Below, piece after piece: positions 44,151-53,638 of a stretch of DNA of 64,000 nt. The translations under genes and the position numbers were made by a program. Source of the stretch: Azoarcus olearius. Lineage in GTDB: Bacteria > Pseudomonadota > Gammaproteobacteria > Burkholderiales > Rhodocyclaceae. Numbering within the stretch: the first letter of the stretch is position 1; every line of letters begins with the position of its first letter. The stretch is taken from NCBI RefSeq assembly GCF_001682385.1, contig NZ_CP016210.1:2356001-2420000 (forward strand). Direction: 5' to 3'. The notes beneath the pieces were generated by a model. That model was given only the letters and a program-made list of their open reading frames with translations, was not told the origin of the DNA and made no database searches.

Positions 44151-44360
44151 ATGAGCACTCAAACCGGTACCGTCAAATGGTTCAACGACGCCAAGGGCTT
44201 CGGCTTCATCACCCCGGAAAACGGCGGTGACGACCTGTTCGCCCATTTCAGCGAAATCCAAAGCAGCGGCTTCAAGTCGCTCGCTGAAAACCAGCGCGTC
44301 GAATTCGAAGTCAAGTCGGGCCCCAAGGGTCTGCAAGCGGCGAAGATTCGCCCGCTCTGA
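44151..44360 (+). CDS. CspA-family cold-shock protein
   Basis: A 69-residue OB-fold nucleic-acid chaperone. [20 protein letters not shown] contains RNP1 and [10 protein letters not shown] contains RNP2; length is exact for the family. A long gap upstream is consistent with a structured cold-shock leader. A terminator follows directly, then the deaD-type helicase gene, so the pair is a small cold-response neighbourhood. Confidence 0.97.
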   Translation: MSTQTGTVKWFNDAKGFGFITPENGGDDLFAHFSEIQSSGFKSLAENQRVEFEVKSGPKGLQAAKIRPL

Positions 44361-44383
44361 TCCGGCTTTCCGCCGTATCTGAC

Positions 44384-44409
44384 AAAACGCGGCCTTGTGC
44401 CGCGTTTTT
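44384..44409 (+). terminator. Terminator after csp
   Basis: ACGCGGC-CTTGT-GCCGCGT with a following T5 run, 27 bases beyond the csp stop. Confidence 0.9.
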
Positions 44410-44541
44410 CATTTTCCGTCACCCGGAACGCCGCCTGCCGATTTCCCCAATGCAACCGGGGCAATCAAAGGGCGATACTTCCAACTCGTCGTCCGCCGCG
44501 CTGCCGATCGGGCGAACCCCGCAATCAACTCGCCATTGCCC

Positions 44542-46494
44542 ATGACAGATACCGTCACCTTCGCCGATCTCGCCCTGCCCGCCCCGCTGCTGCAAGCCCT
44601 TGCCGACGTCGGCTATGAAACGCCTTCGCCGATCCAGGCCGCCTGTATTCCGCACCTGCTCGCGGGCCACGACATCCTCGGCGAGGCGCAAACGGGAACC
44701 GGCAAGACGGCCGCGTTCGCGTTGCCGATGCTGGCACGGCTCGACCTCGCCGACCGCCGTCCGCAGGTATTGGTGCTGACGCCGACGCGCGAACTCGCGA
44801 TCCAGGTGGCCGAAGCGTTCCAGAAGTATGCGCATCACCTGCGCGACTTCCATGTGCTGCCGCTGTATGGCGGCCAGAGCATGGTGGTGCAACTGCGCCA
44901 GCTGTCGCGCGGCGCGCAAATCATCGTCGGCACCCCGGGGCGCGTCATGGACCACCTCGAACGCGGCAGCCTCAAGCTCGACACGCTGTCCGGCCTGGTG
45001 CTCGACGAGGCCGACGAGATGCTGCGCATGGGCTTCATCGAGGACGTCGAGTGGATCCTCGAACACACGCCGTCAGGCCGCCAGACCGCGCTCTTCTCCG
45101 CCACGATGCCGGACGCGATCCGCCGCGTCGCCCATCAGCACCTGCGCGAACCGAAGGAAGTGAAGATCCGCGCGGCCACCAGCACCGTGTCGGCGATCAG
45201 CCAGCGCTACTGGCTGGTGCGCGGCGTGGACAAGCTCGACGCCCTGACCCGCATCCTCGACGCCGAGGAAAAGCTCGACGCCGCGATCGTGTTCGTGCGG
45301 ACCAAGACCGCCACCACCGAACTGGCAGACAAACTCGAGGCGCGTGGCTATGCGGCCGCCGCGCTCAATGGCGACATGACGCAGGGCCTGCGCGAACGCG
45401 TCATCGAGCAGCTGAAGAACGGCTCGCTCGACATCGTTGTCGCCACCGACGTCGCCGCGCGGGGTATCGATGTGCCGCGCATCAGCCACGTCATCAACTA
45501 CGACATCCCTTACGACACCGAAGCCTACGTGCACCGCATCGGCCGCACCGGCCGCGCAGGGCGTGAAGGCAGCGCCATCCTCTTCGTCGCGCCGCGCGAA
45601 TCGCGCATGCTGAAAGCGATCGAGCGCGCCACCCGGCAGCCGATCGAAGCGATCGCACTGCCCAGCCGCGAGGAAGTCGCCGGCCGCCGTGTCGCGCAGT
45701 TCAAGCAGCTGGTGCTCGATACGCTGCAGCAGGAGGACCTCGGCTTCTTCATGGAGGTTGTGAACGGCCTCGTCGACGAACATGAGATCGACGCCCACGA
45801 GATCGCGGCCGCGCTCGCCTTCCTCGCCCAGCGTGACAAGCCTTTGCAGGTGGAGGAAAGCGGCCGCGGCTGGGATATCGCCACCGCGCCGGAACGCGAT
45901 CGCCGCCCGCCGCGCGAGACCGTGCGTGACGGCATGCGCGAAGAGCGCGGCGAGCGCGAACCCCGCCCCAACCGCGACGAAATCCTCAGCCGCCGCCGTG
46001 CTTTCGCCGACGGCGCGCTGGTGCGCTACCGCATCGCGGTCGGCCGCAACCAGGGCGCGACGCCCAAGGAAATCGTCGGCGCCATCGCCAACGAAGGCGG
46101 CATCGAGGGCAAGTACATCGGCCAGATCCACCTCTTCGACGACTACAGCACCGTCGAACTGCCCGCCAGCCTGCCCGGCGAACTGCTGGGCCTGCTCAAG
46201 CGCACCCGCGTGCGCCAGTGCGCGCTCGACATCCGCCCGCTGACCGAGGCCGAAGCCGCCTCCACGCCGGCACGGCGCCCGCGCCGTGATGCCGGCGACG
46301 CCCCGGAGCGCACCAAACGCCCCTACGACGAACGCCGTCCGCGCGACAACGACCGGCCCCAGAGCAAATCGTACGACAAGCCCTACGACAAACCCCACGC
46401 CAAGACGGAGCGCGCGCCCTACCCGCCCAAGTCCGGCGAAAAGCCGCGCCCGGCCGGCGGTGACAAGCCCTGGAAGCGCAAGGACAAGCGCTGA
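44542..46494 (+). CDS. deaD: DEAD-box RNA helicase of the DeaD/CsdA type
   Basis: A 650-residue ATP-dependent RNA helicase. Motifs in order are PSPIQAACIP (Q motif), AQTGTGKT, PTRELAIQ, TPGRVMDHL, DEAD near residue 155, SAT, and HRIGRTGRAGREG. A DbpA-like RNA-binding domain follows near 500-580 (YRIAVGRNQGATPKEIVGAI, IEGKYIGQIHLFDDYSTVEL), then a basic disordered tail with repeated YDKP. This layout is DeaD/CsdA, which aids 50S assembly and mRNA turnover at low temperature. I use ATG 44542; the frame is open upstream but covers the csp terminator. Confidence 0.94.
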   Translation: MTDTVTFADLALPAPLLQALADVGYETPSPIQAACIPHLLAGHDILGEAQTGTGKTAAFALPMLARLDLADRRPQVLVLTPTRELAIQVAEAFQKYAHHLRDFHVLPLYGGQSMVVQLRQLSRGAQIIVGTPGRVMDHLERGSLKLDTLSGLVLDEADEMLRMGFIEDVEWILEHTPSGRQTALFSATMPDAIRRVAHQHLREPKEVKIRAATSTVSAISQRYWLVRGVDKLDALTRILDAEEKLDAAIVFVRTKTATTELADKLEARGYAAAALNGDMTQGLRERVIEQLKNGSLDIVVATDVAARGIDVPRISHVINYDIPYDTEAYVHRIGRTGRAGREGSAILFVAPRESRMLKAIERATRQPIEAIALPSREEVAGRRVAQFKQLVLDTLQQEDLGFFMEVVNGLVDEHEIDAHEIAAALAFLAQRDKPLQVEESGRGWDIATAPERDRRPPRETVRDGMREERGEREPRPNRDEILSRRRAFADGALVRYRIAVGRNQGATPKEIVGAIANEGGIEGKYIGQIHLFDDYSTVELPASLPGELLGLLKRTRVRQCALDIRPLTEAEAASTPARRPRRDAGDAPERTKRPYDERRPRDNDRPQSKSYDKPYDKPHAKTERAPYPPKSGEKPRPAGGDKPWKRKDKR

Positions 46495-47120
46495 TGCGGC
46501 GCTGGCTGCTGTTCGCCCTCACGCTCGCGCTGGCGGCGTGCGGCAGCGACCGTCCCAAGTACGCCCCGCTGCCACCAGGCAGCGTGGTGCTCGCGTTCGG
46601 CGACAGCGTCACCTGGGGCACCGGCGCCGCCCGCGGCGAGGACTACCCTACCCGGCTGGCCGCGCTCAGCGGCTGGAAGATCGAGAACGCCGGCGTTCCC
46701 GGCGACCTCGCCGAAACCGCGCGCAATCGCATTGACGAAGCCCTGGAGGAGCACGCGCCCCGCCTCGTGCTGGTCGAACTCGGCGGCAACGACTTCCTGC
46801 GTCGACGTCCGGAACAGGACGTCGCCGAGGATCTGTGCGCCATCCTTCGCAGCGTGAAGGCGGCAGGTGCCCAGCCGGTGCTGGTGGCGGTGCCGGCCTT
46901 TTCGCCTCTTGCCGCGGCCACCAGCGGTTTGAAGGATGCCCTGATCTACCGCCGCCTGGCCGACGAAGAGGCCGTACCGCTGGTCGAAGCCGTGTTCGCC
47001 GACGTCCTGTCCGACACGAAGCTGCGCGCCGACCCCATCCACCCCAACGCCCAGGGTTATCACCGTCTGGCCGAGGGCATCGCCGAGTCGCTGCGCGACC
47101 ACGGCCTGCTCGCAAACTGA
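46494..47120 (+). CDS. SGNH/GDSL-type esterase, lipoprotein
   Basis: A 208-residue lipoprotein (LALAAC lipobox at residue 16) of the TesA/arylesterase type. FGDSVTWGTG carries the nucleophile Ser of block I, NAGVPGDLAE the Gly of block II, LGGNDFLRR the Asn of block III, and DPIHPNAQGY the Asp-His of block V. It probably hydrolyses esters or thioesters in the periplasm, anchored to a membrane. Its ATG shares a base with the deaD stop (TGATG), so translation is coupled. Confidence 0.9.
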   Translation: MRRWLLFALTLALAACGSDRPKYAPLPPGSVVLAFGDSVTWGTGAARGEDYPTRLAALSGWKIENAGVPGDLAETARNRIDEALEEHAPRLVLVELGGNDFLRRRPEQDVAEDLCAILRSVKAAGAQPVLVAVPAFSPLAAATSGLKDALIYRRLADEEAVPLVEAVFADVLSDTKLRADPIHPNAQGYHRLAEGIAESLRDHGLLAN

Positions 47121-47185
47121 ACCATGTCCGACGTGCCAACCCCGCGGGAACTTCCGCCGAGCCTGGGTGGCCAGGTGCCAACGAA

Positions 47186-48172
47186 ATGAACCCACCGTTC
47201 GCCATCCTGACGCCCGACCTGGTGCTCGACGCCCTGGAAAGCGTCGGCCTCGCACCCGACGGGCGCCTGCTTGCCCTCAACAGCTACGAGAACCGCGTCT
47301 ACCAGGCGGGCATCGACGACGGCCCGATGCGGGTGGTCAAGTTCTACCGCCCCGCGCGCTGGAGCGACGCGGCGATTCTCGAGGAGCACGCCTTCACCGC
47401 CGAACTCGAGGCGCAGGAAATCCCGGTCGCCGCCCCGATCGCGTTCAACGGCAGCACGCTGCAGCACTTTGGCGAACTGCGCTTCGCGGTGTTCCCCCGC
47501 CTCGCCGGCCGCGCCCCGGAGCTGTCGGACCCGGACACCCTGGAGCGCCTCGGGCGCTTCATCGGGCGCATCCACGCGGTTGGGGCCTGCCGCCGTTTCG
47601 AAGCCCGCCCGGCGATCGACATCGCTAGCTTCGGCGAAGAGCCGCGCGCCTGGTTGCTCGAACATGATTTCATCCCGCCCGACCTGCTTGCCGCGTGGCG
47701 CAGCACGGTGGATCAGGCGCTCGATGGCGTGCGCCGCGCCTTCGACCGCGCCGGCGACGTCGCCACCCTGCGCCTGCATGGCGACTGCCACATGGGCAAC
47801 GTGCTGTGGCTGCCGGGCGACAGCGGCGGCCCGCAGTTCGTCGACTTCGACGACGCCCGCAGCGGTCCGGCCGTGCAGGATCTGTGGATGTTGCTGTCGG
47901 GCGAACGCCACGAGATGGTCGGCCAGCTCGCCGACATCCTGGCCGGCTACGAGGACTTCCACGACTTCGCACCGCGCGAACTGCACCTCGTGGAAGCGCT
48001 GCGTACGCTGCGGCTCATCCACTATTCCGCCTGGATCGCGCGCCGCTGGGACGACCCCGCGTTTCCCGCAGCCTTTCCATGGTTCAACACCCAGCGCTAC
48101 TGGCAGGACCGCGTGCTGGAACTGCGCGAGCAGATCGCGCTGATGGATGAGGCGCCCCTGTGGCCCGCCTGA
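47186..48172 (+). CDS. srkA: Stress response kinase A
   Basis: A 328-residue Ser/Thr kinase with a choline-kinase-like fold, exactly the length of E. coli SrkA/YihE. LLALNSYENRVYQAGIDDG near residue 26, VVKFYRPARWSDAAILEEH, RLHGDCHMGNVLW (catalytic loop Asp) and FVDFDDARSGPAVQDLWMLL are diagnostic. SrkA counters the MazEF toxin pathway and oxidative stress in E. coli. It follows the esterase gene by 65 bases. Confidence 0.95.
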   Translation: MNPPFAILTPDLVLDALESVGLAPDGRLLALNSYENRVYQAGIDDGPMRVVKFYRPARWSDAAILEEHAFTAELEAQEIPVAAPIAFNGSTLQHFGELRFAVFPRLAGRAPELSDPDTLERLGRFIGRIHAVGACRRFEARPAIDIASFGEEPRAWLLEHDFIPPDLLAAWRSTVDQALDGVRRAFDRAGDVATLRLHGDCHMGNVLWLPGDSGGPQFVDFDDARSGPAVQDLWMLLSGERHEMVGQLADILAGYEDFHDFAPRELHLVEALRTLRLIHYSAWIARRWDDPAFPAAFPWFNTQRYWQDRVLELREQIALMDEAPLWPA

Positions 48173-48238
48173 GCGGCCTCACACCGTCACCCGCCGCATG
48201 ACCCGCTAAACTCCGCCGCGGACGACGGACCTGCCCTC

Positions 48239-49135
48239 ATGCAACTCAAATCCTGGTATCACTCCTGCTCGGCCGGTTTCACGCTGCGCGGGGAACACTC
48301 CCCGCCCAGCGGCAAGCCGGTGCTGCATTTCGTACATGGCAACGGCTATTGCGGGCGCACCTATTCCCCGCTGCTGGAGCTGCTCGCGCGCGACTTCGAT
48401 CTCTTCCTGAGCGACGTCCAGGGCCACGGCGACAGTGATCACGGCGGCCGCTTTCACGGCTGGAACCGTACTGCGGAACTTGCGCTGGAAGCCTGGCAGG
48501 CCCGCGGCAAGGTGTTCGGAGACGTTCCGCTGCATGCGATGGGGCACAGCTTCGGCGGCGTCATCACCAGCCTGATGCTGGCGCGCCAGCCCCAGCGCTT
48601 TCGCCGCGCGGTACTGCTCGACCCGGTACTGTTCTCGCCTGCGATGATCGGCCTGATGGCGCTCTCGGATGTCGTCGGGCTTTACTCGCGCAACGGCCTC
48701 GCCCAGCGCGCGCGCAAGCGCCGCAGCCACTGGCCCGATCGGGAAACCGCCTACGTGGCGTTGCACGGACGGGGCATGTTCAAGGGTTGGACGGAACCGG
48801 CGCTGCGCGCCTATGTGGATCACGCCTTGCGCGAGGCGCCTGATGGCGGCGTCGAGCTCAAATGCCGCCCCACGCGCGAGGCCGAAATCTTCAGTTCCTA
48901 CCCGCGGCGCCTGTGGGCTTCGCTGGCGAAGGTCACCACCCCCACGCTGGTCCTGCAGGGGGCCGATACCTATCCCTTTGCGGCCAAGGGTATCGCCCGC
49001 TGGAGCGCCGAGAACATGCACGTCCGCCACAGCGTGCTGCCGGGCGGGCATTGCTTCATGCAGCAAGACCCCGCGACCACGGCAGACGCGGTCCGCGCCT
49101 TTCTGATCGGGGGCGAGGTCGCGTCAGACGCGTGA
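48239..49135 (+). CDS. Alpha/beta-hydrolase
   Basis: A 298-residue hydrolase. HFVHGNGYCGRTYSPLL supplies the HGNG oxyanion motif, HAMGHSFGGVITSLMLA the nucleophile Ser and GGHCFMQQDP the catalytic His; LVLQGADTYPF precedes it. Substrate unknown. It ends 12 bases inside the convergent yaeQ gene. Confidence 0.87.
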   Translation: MQLKSWYHSCSAGFTLRGEHSPPSGKPVLHFVHGNGYCGRTYSPLLELLARDFDLFLSDVQGHGDSDHGGRFHGWNRTAELALEAWQARGKVFGDVPLHAMGHSFGGVITSLMLARQPQRFRRAVLLDPVLFSPAMIGLMALSDVVGLYSRNGLAQRARKRRSHWPDRETAYVALHGRGMFKGWTEPALRAYVDHALREAPDGGVELKCRPTREAEIFSSYPRRLWASLAKVTTPTLVLQGADTYPFAAKGIARWSAENMHVRHSVLPGGHCFMQQDPATTADAVRAFLIGGEVASDA

Positions 49136-49672
49136 GGGTCCCATCAGCAGCGCGGGTTCGATATGCACGGTTTCGCGGCCGTCCGTCACCCACACCTGAC
49201 CGTCCTGCAGCGTGCACTGCAGACGCATCGTCCGCGCGGTCAGCGTCGCCAGTTGCGGTGCCGCTTCCGGGTCCAGCTGATACACGGTAAGGCGCTCCTG
49301 TCGCGCGAGCTTGTCGCGCACCCCGTTCCACCAGATGTCTGCCGCACGGCCATAGCACACCACCACCACGTCCCGCGCGCGGCCGCAGGCCTTGCGGATC
49401 CAGCGCTCGTCGGGTTGGCCGACGTCGATCCAGCGCTCGATGGTGCCGGTCAGATCCTTCTGCCACAGGTCCGGCTCGTCTTCCACGCACAGACCCTTGC
49501 CAAAGCCGAGCGCGGGGTCGGCATAAAGCGCGAACGCGAGCAGTCGCACCATCATCCGCTCGTCCGTTTCGGAGGGGTGGCGCGCAAGCGTCAGCCCGTA
49601 GTCGCCGTAGTGGTTGCGATCCATGTCGGCGATCTGCAACTCCGCCTTGTACACCGTTGCCTTCAGCGCCAT
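49124..49672 (-). CDS. yaeQ: YaeQ family protein
   Basis: A 182-residue PD-(D/E)XK-fold protein. MALKATVYKAELQIADMDRN is the family N-terminus, and HPSETDERMMVRLLAFALYA, EPDLWQKDLTGTIERWIDVG and KACGRARDVVVVCYGRA follow. E. coli YaeQ was linked to suppression of RfaH loss, but its chemistry is not defined. It lies downstream of a hypothetical gene on the minus strand, seven bases apart. Confidence 0.93.
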   Translation of the reverse strand: MALKATVYKAELQIADMDRNHYGDYGLTLARHPSETDERMMVRLLAFALYADPALGFGKGLCVEDEPDLWQKDLTGTIERWIDVGQPDERWIRKACGRARDVVVVCYGRAADIWWNGVRDKLARQERLTVYQLDPEAAPQLATLTARTMRLQCTLQDGQVWVTDGRETVHIEPALLMGPSRV

Positions 49673-49679
49673 ACGGACC

Positions 49680-50465
49680 TCAATGCACCTGGGGGCCGGG
49701 ACGGCTGGCCCGCTGCCAGGCGATGACCGCTTGCGTTGCATGCGCCATCACGCGGTCGCGCTGCGCGGCGGGCAACTCACGCGAGAGCGCACCGAACAAG
49801 GCTTGGGTGGCCTCCAGACCGACGCCGTCGCGCGCGAGCCCGTCGGCCAGGCAACGAATCTGGATATGCGCCAGCGCATCCGCGGCAAGCCTCCAGCCCA
49901 CCAGCGGCATCTCGCGTACCAGCGCAAGCAGTTGCGAGCCGAGTTCCGCCGCCAGTCGCAGCGCCTCCGCGCTGTTGTCCGCAGCGATGGCGCTGTGCCA
50001 GAGCGCAAGATGAATGCCGCGGCGCAGTTCCACCTTGAAGTCGATCGCGTTGTGCTCCGCCGCCAATACCGCCTCGAACTGACGCTGAAAGCGCGCTTCC
50101 GATTCGGGATCGAGGCCGGTACGCAGGCTGCCAATCAATGCCGTGAGGGCGGGAATGCCCACCAGCCCGAAGGCGCGCGTCCAGACCAGGCCCCACTGGT
50201 CCATTCCCGCCAGCAACAGCGCCAGCCTCAGTGCCCGCGCGTCGGCGTCACCGCCTGCGGCAGCCCAGTTCGCCAGCGCGCCGTGCAGTTCGCGCACGGC
50301 GGCCACTCCGTCGCCGTCCACCTCTTCAACCGAAAGGCGGAACGCGCGCCCGAATGCATCTTGCGCCATGCGTGCGGCCTGCTGCTGCAGCGAGGGCGGG
50401 GCCTGCGTTGCAAGCGGATCGGGAGGAATGGCGAGCGGATCGGACTCTGGCGAAGCGGAGGACAT
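49680..50465 (-). CDS. Hypothetical protein, alpha-helical
   Basis: A 261-residue soluble, Ala/Leu-rich protein without signal peptide or membrane segments. It opens with a Pro-rich tail (residues 1-25) followed by continuous predicted helices, including LHLALWHSAIAADNSAEA-like stretches and two Trp-rich turns (WGLVWTRAFG). I do not recognise it. Spacing to yaeQ suggests co-transcription. The start is the ATG at 50465. Confidence 0.7.
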   Translation of the reverse strand: MSSASPESDPLAIPPDPLATQAPPSLQQQAARMAQDAFGRAFRLSVEEVDGDGVAAVRELHGALANWAAAGGDADARALRLALLLAGMDQWGLVWTRAFGLVGIPALTALIGSLRTGLDPESEARFQRQFEAVLAAEHNAIDFKVELRRGIHLALWHSAIAADNSAEALRLAAELGSQLLALVREMPLVGWRLAADALAHIQIRCLADGLARDGVGLEATQALFGALSRELPAAQRDRVMAHATQAVIAWQRASRPGPQVH

Positions 50466-50723
50466 GGCTGGGCGGCGGAAAAAGGCGGCATTGTGCCACG
50501 CGCGCCGGCACGCCCGCCGGACAAATCGAAACGGATTTCCGCGAGCATACGACCAAGGAATAATAACGGCCGACCAAGACCGCCGAATGGACTGCAAATT
50601 GCTTGGGTGAAGTAATAGTTATCGAAGGTTCTGCAAGGGCAGCGCTAGGATCGTCGGAAAAGAACGACGGTCGGGGCCGCTTCAGGTGCCGGCGGTGTCC
50701 ATAATCGAAACGCGAACCGACAA

Positions 50724-52139
50724 ATGTCCATTTCGCCGCATCCCCACCCCAACCCGGCCTCGGCGCTGACGCTGCGCCTGACCCGCCTGTACGAACGCGG
50801 CCTGCTGCTCGCCTTTTCACTCAGCCCGCTCGTCGCGATCCTCTACCTGCACCATTTCCAGGCTGACGTGCCCCGCTTCGAACACCATGTGGCGCATGAG
50901 CTGGCCATTGCCCTGGCGATCGGCGTATCCGCCTTCGTCTGCTACGTCACGCTGCGCTGCTACGAGTCGTCCGGCGAAGCCTTCCTGCGCTGGCTGACAC
51001 TCGGGCTGATCGGTTTTACCGTGGTCTATGCGCCCCATGGCGTTCTGACCCGCCTGTCGGCCCACCATCTCGACTGGTTCCTGCTCTATGGCCCGGCCTC
51101 GCGCTTTGTCATGGCGGCATGCCTGCTGCGGGCGGCGATGCTGTACGGCGAGGCACCCGAACCTCGCTGCGCCCGCCCTCGCGCGCGACAGTGGGCGGGC
51201 TGGATCGGGCTCTTCCTAGGCGTCGACCTCGTGGTCGCGCAACTTTCCTTCCACCCGCACCTGCTGCCCCTTCCCGTCCGACCGGTATTCGAAGCCTGCG
51301 CCATCCTGTTTGCGCTGGCGGCGGCCGGGCTGTTGCTGCGCAAGGGCGCCAGCGCGCCACTGATCCTCGTGACCGCGATCGCGCTCGGCATGTTCGCCCA
51401 GTCCTCCGTGGCCTTCATGCTGTCCTCCGCCTGGGACCACACCTGGTGGCTGGCGCATGCGGTGTTCGCCTCGGGTTTCCTGCTGCTGAGCTTCGGCGTC
51501 GTGCGCGCCTTTCACACGACCCGCGCGTTCTCGACCGTTTTCAGCCAGGAAGAAATGATGCGGCAGTTGTACGTGGAGAAGGAGCGGGCGGAATCGGCGC
51601 TGGCGCTGCTGCGCCAGGCCAACGCCGACCTCAGGCGGCTGGCGGCCACCGACCCGCTGACCGGCGCCAGCAACCGCCGGCAGTTCATGGCCACATTGGC
51701 GAGCGAATGGGCACGGGCGCGCCGCGAGCGCGCGCCGCTGGCACTGCTCGCGCTCGATATCGACCATTTCAAGCACATCAACGACCGTCACGGACACCCG
51801 GCCGGCGACCATGCCTTGAAGACCTTCGTGTCCGCCGCGGCGGGTCTGCTACGCCCAGGCGACGTGATCGGCCGGATCGGCGGCGAGGAGTTCGCCATCG
51901 TGCTGCCGGGCACTCAGGCGGCGGATGCGCACGGCATTGCGGAACGCATCCGGCACGGGGTCGAAGCGCTGGCGCTGGACATCGACGGTGTGCCGGTGGC
52001 ACTCACCGTCAGCGTCGGCGTTGCGGTCTCCGGGCCTAGCTGCACCGAGCCCGGGGATCTGCTGAAAGAGGCGGACCGTCGCCTGTACGAGGCCAAGAAC
52101 GCCGGCCGCAACCGGGTGTGCCCCCCGCCCCCGGCCTGA
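50724..52139 (+). CDS. Membrane-bound diguanylate cyclase
   Basis: A 471-residue protein. Residues 20-270 hold about seven hydrophobic segments forming an unrecognised membrane sensor module; a short coiled coil (EEMMRQLYVEKERAESALAL) leads to the GGDEF domain. ATDPLTGASNRRQFM, LALDIDHFKHINDRHGHPAG and GRIGGEEFAIVLPG (GGEEF 386-390) indicate an active site able to make cyclic di-GMP from two GTP. RPGD at 377-380 is a proper inhibitory I-site. The 258 bases upstream are AT-richer than average, with no promoter I can call. Confidence 0.93.
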   Translation: MSISPHPHPNPASALTLRLTRLYERGLLLAFSLSPLVAILYLHHFQADVPRFEHHVAHELAIALAIGVSAFVCYVTLRCYESSGEAFLRWLTLGLIGFTVVYAPHGVLTRLSAHHLDWFLLYGPASRFVMAACLLRAAMLYGEAPEPRCARPRARQWAGWIGLFLGVDLVVAQLSFHPHLLPLPVRPVFEACAILFALAAAGLLLRKGASAPLILVTAIALGMFAQSSVAFMLSSAWDHTWWLAHAVFASGFLLLSFGVVRAFHTTRAFSTVFSQEEMMRQLYVEKERAESALALLRQANADLRRLAATDPLTGASNRRQFMATLASEWARARRERAPLALLALDIDHFKHINDRHGHPAGDHALKTFVSAAAGLLRPGDVIGRIGGEEFAIVLPGTQAADAHGIAERIRHGVEALALDIDGVPVALTVSVGVAVSGPSCTEPGDLLKEADRRLYEAKNAGRNRVCPPPPA

Positions 52140-52143
52140 AACC

Positions 52144-52638
52144 TCAGCGCCAGCGCAATCCGGTGCGCGGCGGCGCTTCGTCGGTCACGCCGCGGCGCAA
52201 GTTCTCCAGCAGCCGCCTCAGCGCTTCGGCGTCCTCTTCGATGAATCCGCGCTTGAAATCGGTCAGCAACAGCCGTGAGCGGGTGAGCCAGTTTCCCGGC
52301 GCATCGTCTAGCGCGCACCACTGCGCATGGGGCTCCGGATCGTGCTGCGCGAGCCACAGCATCGCCTCACGCTCGCGCAGTCCATGCAGTTCCGACCCAT
52401 GCTTGGGCAGGATGTGCGGCGTCACCCCGGCCACGCGCGGGCGGATGTCTTCGGCAAAACGCGCAACCAGCTTGGCCTGCGAAAACAGCATGCGCCAATC
52501 GGAGGCGATGACGACGCGGGCCTCGTCGAACTCTCTCAGCACGGACTCGATCAGCGGCAGGCAGCGGAAATCCTCGACCTCGCCCCAGGGGTGGGTGACG
52601 CCGTCGAAATCCATGAAGACGAAGGTGGTGCGGGGCAT
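52144..52638 (-). CDS. HAD-like hydrolase
   Basis: A 164-residue single-domain protein. MDFDGVTHPWG near residue 9 is HAD motif I, VVIASDWRM motif II-like, and WCALDDAP the acidic motif IV. The layout resembles the stand-alone HAD domains associated with RNA-repair or polynucleotide-processing proteins, but the substrate is unknown. Confidence 0.8.
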   Translation of the reverse strand: MPRTTFVFMDFDGVTHPWGEVEDFRCLPLIESVLREFDEARVVIASDWRMLFSQAKLVARFAEDIRPRVAGVTPHILPKHGSELHGLREREAMLWLAQHDPEPHAQWCALDDAPGNWLTRSRLLLTDFKRGFIEEDAEALRRLLENLRRGVTDEAPPRTGLRWR

Positions 52639-52848
52639 TGCTTACTCAGGAGGGATGCGGCGGGGCTGGCGGCCGCTTCGGGTTCATCGATGCTGCGACG
52701 CAGAATATACTGAAATGCACCACCCGCTGCGCGAGCCAGCGCGTTTTTTGCGGGCGCCGCGTATCATCACCGCCAGTACGCGTGTCATACGCAGGTGAGA
52801 CAAGCGGTTGCGCATTATCCCTACCCTCATCCGAATCGGAGCCCGAGC

Positions 52849-53628
52849 ATGAACCCGATCATCAACCTTGAAGGCAAAGTCGGCCTCATCACCGGCATCG
52901 CCAACGAAAAGTCGATCTCCACCGGCGTCGCAGAGGCCTGCGCCCAAGCCGGCGCCAAGCTCATCATCACGTATCAGAACGAAAAGACGCGCGCTTTCAT
53001 CGAGCCGGTCATCAACCGCCTGGGCGTAGAGGACGTCTTTCTGCTCGACGTGACCCAGCCCGATACGCTCGATGCCGCGTTCGCGGAGATCGAAGCGCGC
53101 CACGGCAAGCTCGATTTCGCCGTGCACAGCATGGCGTTTGCCAAGCGCGACGACCTTCACGGCCGCGTCGTCGACACCTCGCCCGATGGTTTCGCGCTGG
53201 CGATGGACGTGTCCACCCACTCCTTCGTACGTCTGGCGCGCAAGGCCGAACCGCTGATGGAAAAGGCCGGCGGCGGCGCCCTGGTGACGATGACCTATCT
53301 GGGCTCGGAAAAGGTGATTCCGCACTACGGCGTGATGGGGCTGTGCAAAGCGGCACTCGAAGCCGCCACCCGCTACATGGCGGCGGAACTGGGCGCCAAG
53401 AACATCCGTGTGAACGCGGTGTCGCCGGGCCCCCTGATGACCCGCGCGGCGTCCGGCATCGCCGGTTTCGACGGCCTGATGGCGGCGGCGGTGGACCGCT
53501 CCCCGCTGCACAGCCTGGTGACGCCGGAAGACATCGGCGCGCTCACCGCCTTCCTCGTCTCCGATGCCGGCCGCCTGATCTCCGGCGGGGTGCACTTCGT
53601 CGACGCCGGCTACAACGTCATGGGCTGA
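52849..53628 (+). CDS. fabI: Enoyl-ACP reductase (NADH)
   Basis: A 259-residue SDR enzyme reducing enoyl-ACP in fatty-acid elongation. LITGIANEKSISTGVAEACA near the N-terminus is the FabI-type cofactor loop. MTYLGSEKVIPHYGVMGLCK carries the Tyr-x6-Lys pair with the extra upstream Tyr, and VSPGPLMTRAASGI the substrate loop. I use ATG 52849 after GGAG rather than the earlier in-frame codon. A kinase-fold gene follows by ten bases. Confidence 0.95.
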   Translation: MNPIINLEGKVGLITGIANEKSISTGVAEACAQAGAKLIITYQNEKTRAFIEPVINRLGVEDVFLLDVTQPDTLDAAFAEIEARHGKLDFAVHSMAFAKRDDLHGRVVDTSPDGFALAMDVSTHSFVRLARKAEPLMEKAGGGALVTMTYLGSEKVIPHYGVMGLCKAALEAATRYMAAELGAKNIRVNAVSPGPLMTRAASGIAGFDGLMAAAVDRSPLHSLVTPEDIGALTAFLVSDAGRLISGGVHFVDAGYNVMG

Positions 53629-53638
53629 GGATCGCGTC

